The position numbers were made by a program, and so were the translations under genes. The notes beneath the pieces were generated by a model, which saw nothing but the letters and a program-made list of their open reading frames with translations, made no database searches and was not told the origin of the DNA. Source: Helicobacter brantae (GTDB lineage Bacteria; Campylobacterota; Campylobacteria; Campylobacterales; Helicobacteraceae). Taken from it: a stretch of DNA of 64,000 nt. The stretch is taken from the NCBI RefSeq assembly GCF_003364205.1, contig NZ_NXLV01000004.1:80386-144385 (forward strand), in the 5' to 3' direction. Below, one piece after another: positions 39,368-46,758 of this stretch; position 1 is the first letter of the stretch, and each line of letters starts with the position of its first letter.

Positions 39368-39927
39368 ATTAGAGCCTTTGCTGAGTTGAGGTGTTGCATT
39401 GTTTGTTTTTTGAGTCCTTCAAGTCTTAGAAGAGCTTTGAGGGAATGGGTGAAGATGAGGGTTTTTCCTCTGAAATTCAGTGTGCTTCCAAACTGAAGCC
39501 TTTGATTGGGGAAAAGGACACTTCCCACTTCTTCTACACCAAAGATGACAAAAACTTTGGCTTGAGAATGAGAGATTTGAGCCAAGAGTATTTCTCTGTA
39601 TTTAAAAAACTCACTAGCTGGAGGGATATTCTCTTGGGTTTTAAAAAGTGAGAAAATCCCACATTGCTCTTGAGTGAGAGAAAAAACCTTGCTCATAATG
39701 TCTTGGAGCATTTGTGAGCTTTTTTGTATCAAAAACGCATTGTGTGTATCAAGGGTGGGCGTTTGGGTGATTAGCCCTAGCTTTGCTCCTTTGGGATCCC
39801 ACCCTAGCACTTGAGAGTTTTGAGCTTGTGCTTGTTCTTTTTGGGGAAGAATGTTTTCAGAAAAAAACTCTTCTCCAAACATTTGAAGATGATAGAGATA
39901 ATTGAGCGTGATGATTTGATTTCTCAA
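39364..39927 (-). CDS. Uracil-DNA-glycosylase-superfamily-like protein, probably without activity
   Basis: A 187-residue soluble protein. Its last third (AKVFVIFGVEEVGSVLF, then THSLKALLRLEGLKKQTMQHL) follows the family 4/5 UDG pattern of a GxxAA helix and an H-P-S-x-L-L-R-like end. The N-terminal catalytic motif and the four iron-sulfur cysteines are not seen; the protein has only one Cys. I call it a degenerate relative with unknown role. I chose the TTG at 39927, overlapping the upstream stop as TTGA; a TTG at 39945 is also possible. Confidence 0.6.
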   Translation of the reverse strand: MRNQIITLNYLYHLQMFGEEFFSENILPQKEQAQAQNSQVLGWDPKGAKLGLITQTPTLDTHNAFLIQKSSQMLQDIMSKVFSLTQEQCGIFSLFKTQENIPPASEFFKYREILLAQISHSQAKVFVIFGVEEVGSVLFPNQRLQFGSTLNFRGKTLIFTHSLKALLRLEGLKKQTMQHLNSAKALM

Positions 39928-41108
39928 AACTCTAGCACCTTCCAAGGCAATCCTTGAGTGTTAAGCTCTTCCATAAAAGGATCAGGATCTAGCTCTTCCA
40001 TATTAAACACTCCTTCTCCTCCCCACTTGCCCTCAACAATGAGTTTAGCCCCAATCATTGCAGGAACTCCTGTGGTGTAGCTAATAGCTTGAGAATTGAC
40101 TTCTTTGTAGCACTCTTGGTGATCGCAAACATTGTAGATATAGATAGTTTTCTCTTTGCCATCTTTAAGCCCTGTGATATAGCAACCAATATTTGTTTTT
40201 CCAATCGTGCGTCCTGCTAGACTTGCAGGGTCAGGGAGTAGAGTTTTTAGGAATTGGATAGGAATGATTTTGCTTCCATTATGCTCTACTTCATCGATTC
40301 TAAGCATTCCTACATTCTCCAAACATCGCATATGGTTGAGGTAGTTTTGGGAGAAAGTCATAAAGAATCGGATTCTTTTCAATCCCTTGATATTTTTGAC
40401 TAATGATTCTAGCTCTTCGTGATAGAGCAGATAAGAATCTTTCTCTCCAATCTCAGGATAATCCCACACTTGCATAATCTCCATAGGCTCTGTTTCAATC
40501 CACTTACCCTCTTGCCAATAGCGTCCCTTAGAGCTAACCTCTCTTAGATTGATTTCAGGGTTGAAGTTTGTCGCAAAAGGATAGCCGTGATCCCCTGCAT
40601 TGCAATCCAAAATATCAATGCTATGAATCTCATCAAAATAATGTTTTTGAGCATAAGCACAAAACACATTGGTAACCCCTGGATCAAATCCACTTCCAAG
40701 TAATGCAAAAATCCCTGCTTCTTTATAGGCTTTATCAAATGCCCATTGCTCTTTGTATTCAAACTTTGCAGTATCAGGATGTTCATAGTTTGCTGTATCA
40801 AGATAGTGGGTTTTTGTCCTCAAACACGCCTCCATAATACTCAAATCTTGATAAGGCAAAGCTACATTGATGACAACTTTTGGCTTAATCTCATTGATAA
40901 GAGCTACAAGCTCATCTACGCTATCAGCATCAACGCTTTTGCATTGGATTTGCACTCCTGTTTTTTCTAAAACACTTTTGGCAATCTCTTGGCATTTGCT
41001 TAGAGTCCTTGAAGCCAAAGTAATTTCTCCAAAAGTCTTAGCATTCATTGCTAGTTTGTGGGCGACTACTCCTCCTACTCCCCCTGCACCAATCTGTAAA
41101 ACACTCAT
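39924..41108 (-). CDS. Carboxynorspermidine dehydrogenase / synthase (saccharopine dehydrogenase family)
   Basis: Reductively joins a diamine and aspartate semialdehyde to give carboxyspermidine or carboxynorspermidine, the polyamine route of Campylobacter and Vibrio. The NAD(P) motif SVLQIGAGGVGGVVAHKLA is at the N-terminus, GSGFDPGVTNVFCAYA near 155, and DAGDHGYPFATNFNPE-like DCNAGDHGYPFATNFNPE near 180. The ATG at 41108 has GGAGAGTAAA before it; the frame is open further upstream. About 394 residues. The partner decarboxylase NspC is not in the window. Confidence 0.9.
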   Translation of the reverse strand: MSVLQIGAGGVGGVVAHKLAMNAKTFGEITLASRTLSKCQEIAKSVLEKTGVQIQCKSVDADSVDELVALINEIKPKVVINVALPYQDLSIMEACLRTKTHYLDTANYEHPDTAKFEYKEQWAFDKAYKEAGIFALLGSGFDPGVTNVFCAYAQKHYFDEIHSIDILDCNAGDHGYPFATNFNPEINLREVSSKGRYWQEGKWIETEPMEIMQVWDYPEIGEKDSYLLYHEELESLVKNIKGLKRIRFFMTFSQNYLNHMRCLENVGMLRIDEVEHNGSKIIPIQFLKTLLPDPASLAGRTIGKTNIGCYITGLKDGKEKTIYIYNVCDHQECYKEVNSQAISYTTGVPAMIGAKLIVEGKWGGEGVFNMEELDPDPFMEELNTQGLPWKVLEF

Positions 41109-41416
41109 TTTACTCTCCATAATCAATAAAATCAAAAAGCTAATTATACCCTTGTTGATCGTTTTTGGAGCTTAACCTTTCAAAGGTAAATTTTTGGTAA
41201 ATTTTAGTTGAGATTCGGCGATAAAATAGTGTAATATTTTAGTTTCAAAATGCATTAAAAGATTGTTATAGGCAACTTATGTTGCTAGATTCTAGCTTCA
41301 TCTTTTCTTTGTCTTTTTGGGTGAGTTTGGCTAGGATTTTTGTGTTTGACAAGATGTGCAATGTTTTTTAGCATTTTTGAGAGATTTTTTGAATTACAGA
41401 CAGAAAGGAGAAAGTT
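41109..41416. other. 308-base intergenic region with a candidate promoter and paired hairpins
   Basis: It separates carboxynorspermidine dehydrogenase from the lipoprotein cluster. TAATAT at 41232-41237 is a candidate -10 for the cluster and would give a leader of about 170 bases. In that leader GCAAC/GTTGC (41272-41285) and GCTAG/CTAGC (41284-41296) form two adjacent hairpins sharing two bases. An AAAGGAG site at 41404-41410 serves the TTG start. I see no gene. Confidence 0.5.
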
Positions 41417-42841
41417 TTGTTTAAGAAGAGTTTGATGATCGGATCATCTTTGATGCTTTTGGTAATGACTGGTTGTTCTACAATCAGCTTGAGTGAGGTA
41501 AGTAAGCAGTATTATGAAGGGAATGCAAATAAGGCATATGAGCTTGCAAAAAAGGGAGCAAATCTTCCTAAAAAGGGTGAAAAAGAGAAAGATGCAAGTG
41601 GTGATGACCTATTGTGGCAGATCCAAGGTGGAATTATTGGCTTTGATTTGAAAAAGAATGAAGCTGGAGAAATGCTTGAGGTAGCAGAAAAGAATATCAA
41701 CAAAAATGAATTAGAGGGAGTTCTTTCAGGATTCTTTCAAAATGTTGGAGCTCTTTTAGTTAATGACACAATTATGCCATACAAGGGATTTTTGTATGAA
41801 GGAGCAATGGTTAATTACTACAAGGCATTGTTCTATCTATCTCAAAATAAATTGGCTGATGCAAGAGTAGAGTTCAATCGTGCAAGTGATCGTCAAAGAC
41901 GAATAAAAGAGTATTATGAAAAAGAAATTGCAAAAGCAAAAGAGGCTTCAGATAAGGTTGCAAATGACAAGGAAAATAAAGGAGATAAAAAGTCTCAAGA
42001 AGAACAACAAAATAAATTCTTGGCAAGCTATAAGAATCTCTCTGAATTTGCAAATCTTAATGGATACATCAATCCAATGATTGATTATGTGGCAGGATTG
42101 TTCTTTATGCTTGAGGGAGATAATGGTAAATCCATTGATTTTCTCAAAGAATCTTATGGGGTAAGCAATTCTGAAGTGATCAAGCAAGACTTGGAGACAA
42201 TTCAAAAAGGTGGATATCAAGAGAAGCAAACATGGGTAATCATTGAAGATGGAAAAAGTCCATTTAAGATTCAAAAGAAATTCTCAATGCCCGTTATTCT
42301 CCCAGGAAGTGTAGTAAGCGTTGATTTGGCTTTGCCTGATTTGAAAAAAGGTGTCGCTTTTGCAAAATCTTATGAGGTTTTAAATGTTGGAAAGGCACAA
42401 GCTTATGGGGCATATCAGATCTCAACTCTTAATCCTTTGGTATTTAATGAGTTTAGCAAACAGCTTCCTTTTATTATCACAAGAGGAGTTCTTTCTACAA
42501 GTATTAAGACTTTAACTCAGTATTTTGCACAGCAAGCAGCCAAAAAAGCAGGAGGAATTGCAAGTTTAGCAGTAGGAATTGGTGGAGCGATTTATAGCAA
42601 AGCAACAGCTCAAGCTGACACAAGGATTTCAACAGTTATGCCAAATAGCTTCTATGTTGTGAGAATCAAAAATACAGAGGGCAAGTTTGATGTAAAAGCA
42701 GGTGATAAAGTAATCACTACAATCAATATGACAACAAAATGTGATGGGGGAAATCAGCAAGTTTGTGTAGATAAAAACAATATTGTTTATATCAGAAATG
42801 CACAGAAAAATATTTTCAAGCAAGTATTGCTTTCAAAATAA
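41417..42841 (+). CDS. COG3014-type lipoprotein
   Basis: A 474-residue lipoprotein with lipobox MTGC (Cys 20). The N-terminal half is helical and TPR-like (YEGNANKAYELAKKGAN; GFLYEGAMVNYYKALFYLSQNKLADARVEFNRASDRQR near 125-160). A charged spacer lies near 175-195, and the C-terminal part contains a Gly/Ala-rich hydrophobic stretch (AGGIASLAVGIGGAIYSKA near 380). From memory this resembles COG3014 proteins, which are found next to LpoB-like genes in several proteobacteria. The molecular role is unknown. TTG start after AAAGGAG. Confidence 0.75.
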   Translation: MFKKSLMIGSSLMLLVMTGCSTISLSEVSKQYYEGNANKAYELAKKGANLPKKGEKEKDASGDDLLWQIQGGIIGFDLKKNEAGEMLEVAEKNINKNELEGVLSGFFQNVGALLVNDTIMPYKGFLYEGAMVNYYKALFYLSQNKLADARVEFNRASDRQRRIKEYYEKEIAKAKEASDKVANDKENKGDKKSQEEQQNKFLASYKNLSEFANLNGYINPMIDYVAGLFFMLEGDNGKSIDFLKESYGVSNSEVIKQDLETIQKGGYQEKQTWVIIEDGKSPFKIQKKFSMPVILPGSVVSVDLALPDLKKGVAFAKSYEVLNVGKAQAYGAYQISTLNPLVFNEFSKQLPFIITRGVLSTSIKTLTQYFAQQAAKKAGGIASLAVGIGGAIYSKATAQADTRISTVMPNSFYVVRIKNTEGKFDVKAGDKVITTINMTTKCDGGNQQVCVDKNNIVYIRNAQKNIFKQVLLSK

Positions 42842-42851
42842 GGAGTAATAT

Positions 42852-43463
42852 ATGAGAATGATTAGAAATATTGCGACAACACTTCTTGTCGCTTTTAGTT
42901 TTTATGGTTGTGCTGGAGGTGCAAGATATATCGACACTGCAAGCACAGAGTATGTCAGCTCAAGTCTTGATCTAAACGATATTAAAAAAGCTGCAACAGA
43001 TAGCTTGAATTCACTTTATAAGAGTGGATATTTCAATAGAATCAATATTGATAATCCTGTGGTTTTGGCAGTATCAGATTTTACAAATGATACAACCATC
43101 AAGCTAGATATGGAGCAAATCACAGCAAGGATTGTAGAAGAGCTTCAAAATAGCGGGAAGTTTCTTATCACTCGTGCAATCAGTGGAAGTGGTGGCTCTA
43201 CAGATCGTATGATTGATAGAAGTCGTCAAGCAAGAAACGATGAGGAATACAATCAAGATACGGTAGTAGAAAAAGGCGAAAAACTTGCAGTTTCTGCATC
43301 TCTAACTGGTAAGGTTGGTCAGAGAATTACAAGAGTGGGGAGTGATCAAAGAGTGGATTATTTCTTTAAAATTGAAATCATCAATACAAAAAATGGAATC
43401 TCTGTATGGTCAAAAACAATCGATATCTCCAAAATGAGTTCTGGCAATAGTTCGGTTTGGTAA
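42852..43463 (+). CDS. LpoB-like penicillin-binding-protein activator lipoprotein
   Basis: A 203-residue lipoprotein with lipobox FYGC (Cys 20) and an LpoB-type domain from about 60 on (VLAVSDFTNDTTIKLDMEQI, then RQARNDEEYNQDTVVEKGEK, ending ISVWSKTIDISKMS). In E. coli LpoB reaches through the peptidoglycan to switch on PBP1b. It lies 10 bases after the COG3014 gene and 4 before the LPP20-like gene. Whether its partner is a class A PBP here is not shown. Confidence 0.85.
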   Translation: MRMIRNIATTLLVAFSFYGCAGGARYIDTASTEYVSSSLDLNDIKKAATDSLNSLYKSGYFNRINIDNPVVLAVSDFTNDTTIKLDMEQITARIVEELQNSGKFLITRAISGSGGSTDRMIDRSRQARNDEEYNQDTVVEKGEKLAVSASLTGKVGQRITRVGSDQRVDYFFKIEIINTKNGISVWSKTIDISKMSSGNSSVW

Positions 43464-43467
43464 ATAG

Positions 43468-44310
43468 ATGAAGAAAATAGCAGTCTTAAGCGTGTTTCTT
43501 GCTCTTTTGGGGGCAGAAGCACCACAATGGTTTTTGAATCCTAGTGTTGATTCAGGCAAAATCTATGGTTTGGGCAAAGACTCAAGTATTGCATCGGCAA
43601 AGAAAAAAGCAATCAATGATCTTGTTAATTCTTTGCAAGTAAGTGTAAAATCAACTTTTGATCAAACCAAGATTAAGCAAGACAAAAAAATAAATTCATT
43701 GACTTCTCAAACAATCAATCTTCAATCTCAAATTGATGATTTGACTAACATTGAGCCTACAAAAGCCCAATGTGATGGAGAAAATCAGTGTTATGTTCAG
43801 GTAGAGATAAGCAAAGCAGATCTTATCAATCAGCTTAAGAGAAGAATTGAGCAAAAAAAGCAAGAGCTTCTATCAAATACTTCTCCATTTGAATACCAAT
43901 ACAGAAAGGGGTTGTTCTCAAAGATCCAAAGAGATTATGTTCTTTATTTGTCTTTGGGTGGAAGTCCAATGCCAATCCCAGAAGTTGAAGAGAAACCCAC
44001 ATTTGATTTAGTATTTGAATATGATGGGGATTTTTCTAAAAGCTTTAAGAGTGTTTTGGAGAAAACAATCCAAGACTATCTTACAAAATTTGGGAAGCTT
44101 TCTTCAAGTTCGCAGTGGAAGATTGTTGTAGAAGTGTTGCAAGAAGATAAGAGTGTAACATTGGATATTTCTACAAAATATGGAGGTGAAGTTCTCCATA
44201 ATGCTTCAGTCTCTGACACTCAAAATCCTAGTGTTTCAAAATCTTTTTTTGCAAAGCGATTAGGAGTGCAGGCTTATAAAAAAATGCAAAAATGGGGGAG
44301 AGCTGATTGA
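43468..44310 (+). CDS. LPP20-like secreted protein
   Basis: The 280-residue precursor has a signal peptide (KKIAVLSVFLALLGA) and no lipobox. The N-terminal domain follows the LPP20 pattern: PQWFLNP, then IYGLGKDSSIASAKKKAINDLVNSLQVSVKS near 32-62. A coiled stretch near 125-135 and a C-terminal domain follow. LPP20 of H. pylori is a surface lipoprotein; this protein is longer and lacks the lipid Cys. Its stop overlaps the start of a short membrane ORF (ATGA). Confidence 0.75.
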   Translation: MKKIAVLSVFLALLGAEAPQWFLNPSVDSGKIYGLGKDSSIASAKKKAINDLVNSLQVSVKSTFDQTKIKQDKKINSLTSQTINLQSQIDDLTNIEPTKAQCDGENQCYVQVEISKADLINQLKRRIEQKKQELLSNTSPFEYQYRKGLFSKIQRDYVLYLSLGGSPMPIPEVEEKPTFDLVFEYDGDFSKSFKSVLEKTIQDYLTKFGKLSSSSQWKIVVEVLQEDKSVTLDISTKYGGEVLHNASVSDTQNPSVSKSFFAKRLGVQAYKKMQKWGRAD

Positions 44311-44480
44311 TGATTTTTAAAAATATCACAATGGGATACATAATTGCAATCTTTGTTGTGATATTTTCTCTCCCTTTGATTGTTTTAAAATATTTCAACA
44401 AAATGTCTTGTAAGAATACTTTGCAAGAGCAGAAAAAACCTTCAATTACCCCCCCCCCCTTAGAAGCACACATTTTTTAG
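44310..44480 (+). CDS. Short membrane ORF interrupted by an 11-C tract
   Basis: A 56-codon frame starting at an ATG that overlaps the preceding stop. It has one strong membrane helix (about residues 9-27), a Lys/Gln-rich segment and then a run of prolines encoded by the C tract, ending LEAHIF. With one C fewer the frame stops at once; with one C more it runs 13 codons past the tract and stops about 18 bases before the next gene's start. No signal peptide cut is evident. It may be a real small phase-variable protein or a leader for the next gene. Confidence 0.45.
   Translation: MIFKNITMGYIIAIFVVIFSLPLIVLKYFNKMSCKNTLQEQKKPSITPPPLEAHIF
44449..44459 (+). repeat. Homopolymeric tract of 11 C
   Basis: Eleven uninterrupted C in AT-rich surroundings, inside the short ORF and 59 bases upstream of the next lipoprotein start. 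C/G tracts of this length are the classic slippage sites of Helicobacter and Campylobacter contingency genes. Confidence 0.95.
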
Positions 44481-44517
44481 AAAAAACAAAAATATTTTAA
44501 AAAATGTGAGGTATATA

Positions 44518-45606
44518 ATGAAAAAACAATGGATGTTGACTGTTTTTGTTGGCATATTATTATGCTTGTCAGGTTGCTCTTCTAAAAGAATGGCATTACA
44601 AACCAAGCTTAGTATGAGTGAATTTGAAGAAATTGCTCAAAAAAGTGCTAAAAACTTCTTGAGTGGCTATGCTAAAAAATCAAAGGTGGAAGAACAAACA
44701 ATTGTGATTTCTGATTTTAGTAATGATACAAATTTGAAGTTTAATATGACTTCATTTGCAGAATCTTTTTTGGAAAATGTTAGAAATTCAGATCCTAGAT
44801 TTAAACTTTCAGCAACAATGGGAAAAAGCAAGGAAACCTTGCTTAATGATGCAAGAAAGGTGCGTGATGATGAAGAATTTAGTGCTGAAACTACAAAAGA
44901 AAAAGACTCACTTCTTGCACCCGATCTATTGCTAAGTGGAACAATCACACAAGATTGTGCCTTGATTGATGGAGATGAAATGACAGAATATCTCATTTCT
45001 ATTAAGCTTACAGACACAAATACAGGAGCTGTAGTTTGGTCAGATCGTCGTATTGTTACAAAAGAGGGAAAATGTCTGATCAAAAAGAAAGTAAGTTCAA
45101 ATGATGAAGAACAAGACACTATGCTTGGATATGAAAATAACTTCTTTATTCTCACGCTTGAGGGGGGATTTGGACAAGGGCATTTGGCAGGTGAGAAAAC
45201 AAATTATGCTTTTAGGACAAGATTTGGTTATATGTATCGATGGGATGATGGAAATTATGGATTTGGAGCTTATGGGATTTATGAGCTTAGATCTCAAGGT
45301 GTAAAAATCACAGATAACAATATTGTAGAAAAGCTCAACTATGGACAAGATGCAGGATTGGGTTTGTTATTTCAAGCTAGCTATTTTTATGCAAGTGCAG
45401 GAGTTCTCTATGATCTTGATGCGATTGATTCAAACTTCTTTAGCAGTGGATATAAAGCAGCAAATCCTTTCTTTGAAGCAGGTTTAATGATAATGACAAA
45501 AAATATAGGATTACTAAGTGGAATTAGATATGTTGTTGCTACTCAAGATCCAAACTACCTTAATAGAGGTATAAGTGGCTCTATTGGTTTGATGTTTGCA
45601 ATATGA
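44518..45606 (+). CDS. LpoB-like lipoprotein fused to a probable outer-membrane beta-barrel
   Basis: A 362-residue lipoprotein; I chose the ATG at 44518 (GAGG upstream) over a GTG at 44506. Lipobox LSGC (Cys 20). An LpoB-type domain at about 35-195 (IVISDFSNDTNLKFNMTSF, RKVRDDEEFSAETTKEKDS, GAVVWSDRRI) is followed by about 165 residues of alternating aromatic and Gly-rich strands (FILTLEGGFGQGHL, FRTRFGYMYRWDDGNYGFGAYG) ending in SGSIGLMFAI, where the terminal strand resembles outer-membrane proteins. It is paralogous to the gene at 45632. The combination is unusual. Confidence 0.75.
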   Translation: MKKQWMLTVFVGILLCLSGCSSKRMALQTKLSMSEFEEIAQKSAKNFLSGYAKKSKVEEQTIVISDFSNDTNLKFNMTSFAESFLENVRNSDPRFKLSATMGKSKETLLNDARKVRDDEEFSAETTKEKDSLLAPDLLLSGTITQDCALIDGDEMTEYLISIKLTDTNTGAVVWSDRRIVTKEGKCLIKKKVSSNDEEQDTMLGYENNFFILTLEGGFGQGHLAGEKTNYAFRTRFGYMYRWDDGNYGFGAYGIYELRSQGVKITDNNIVEKLNYGQDAGLGLLFQASYFYASAGVLYDLDAIDSNFFSSGYKAANPFFEAGLMIMTKNIGLLSGIRYVVATQDPNYLNRGISGSIGLMFAI

Positions 45607-45631
45607 GAAGGAAGGGGGGTTGAATGGAGGA

Positions 45632-46756
45632 TTAGATAAAGAATGAAAATCCTATCACGCCCCCAAATCGATTTTTTACCCCATCAGATTGTGAGTGAGT
45701 GTATCTAGCTCCGATATTGAGATTGGCAGATGAGCCTAGAGGGAAAGCAAGTCCTGCTTCTCCCAAAAAGTTGAAATATGTATCCTCAAGATCAATAATC
45801 AATCCTCCACCTAGATAAAAATATCCCATTTTGATTTGCACTCCCCCTCCTACACCATGCACAAACTTGTTTTCTTTCTCTTCTTGATTATCTTCATTGT
45901 CTTCATCATCAGAACTATTGCTAGGTTTCCCTCTACTTTTTGAATTTTTAGATGATGAAGTTGTTGTGGTTTTTTGAGGATAAAAATCATTCCAAAAGCG
46001 ATACATTCCAAATACACTAATAGCATAGCTATGATTCCACCGATAGGTATATCCCACTCTTAAATCCCCTGAATAAAGCACATTGCTCTCCCCATCAGCT
46101 CCCACTTCTCCATCAAAACCAAAAAGAAAATAAGAGTTTTTGGGAAGTGGAGGAAGCTCTTTGCGTTTGACTTGAGAGAGCTCTTGGGTTTTTTTCTCTA
46201 CCTTTTCCTCTGCTTTTTTTTGCACTTGAGTTTGAGCAGGAGTATTTGTGGTAACTTTTGTGCTTGAGGTGGTGAGATTTTTACTCAAAATCACATCTCT
46301 ATCCCAAATCACAAGCCCTGTTTTAATGTCTGTGAGAGTGAGTAAAAAGAGATAGGTCTCCTCATCTCCATTGGTGCTTTTGCTTATTTTCCCACTTAGA
46401 GAAATATCAGGTGCGACAAGCTCACCTTTTTCAGTCGTGGTTTCAGGATTGAACTCTTCATTATTTCTTAGCCCTCTTGCATCATACACCATTGAATCCC
46501 CACCAACGCTATTAACAAGATTGTATCTTCCACTTTTTCTAATCTCTCTTAGCAAGGCTCTTGTAAAGATTTCATCATCAATATTTGTATCATTCTTGAA
46601 ACTAGAGACAATAAGGGTAGCTTTGTCCCTTTCTGTGTATTCTTTAAGAAAGTCATCAGCACTTTCTTTGGCGATATTTTGAATCTCTTGATAGCTCAGA
46701 TCTTGAGCCAAGATTGATGAGATAAGAAGTAGCACTATTGTTGTAATTTTTCGCAT
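45632..46756 (-). CDS. LpoB-like domain fused to a probable outer-membrane beta-barrel, second paralogue
   Basis: The 374-residue precursor has a signal peptide (RKITTIVLLLISSILA, cut before QDL) but no lipobox Cys. An LpoB-type domain at about 20-165 shares VSSFKNDTNIDDEIF and RGLRNNEEFNPETTTEKGE with its paralogue. A Lys/Gln-rich linker (about 170-205) leads to a strand-rich C-terminal domain (YFLFGFDGEVGADGES, LRVGYTYRWNHSYAISVFGMY) with a Ser/Asp/Glu loop near 265-300 and a final Phe (FGGVIGFSFFI). It is convergent with 44518-45606 and lies between it and topA. Confidence 0.75.
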   Translation of the reverse strand: MRKITTIVLLLISSILAQDLSYQEIQNIAKESADDFLKEYTERDKATLIVSSFKNDTNIDDEIFTRALLREIRKSGRYNLVNSVGGDSMVYDARGLRNNEEFNPETTTEKGELVAPDISLSGKISKSTNGDEETYLFLLTLTDIKTGLVIWDRDVILSKNLTTSSTKVTTNTPAQTQVQKKAEEKVEKKTQELSQVKRKELPPLPKNSYFLFGFDGEVGADGESNVLYSGDLRVGYTYRWNHSYAISVFGMYRFWNDFYPQKTTTTSSSKNSKSRGKPSNSSDDEDNEDNQEEKENKFVHGVGGGVQIKMGYFYLGGGLIIDLEDTYFNFLGEAGLAFPLGSSANLNIGARYTHSQSDGVKNRFGGVIGFSFFI

Positions 46757-46758
46757 TT

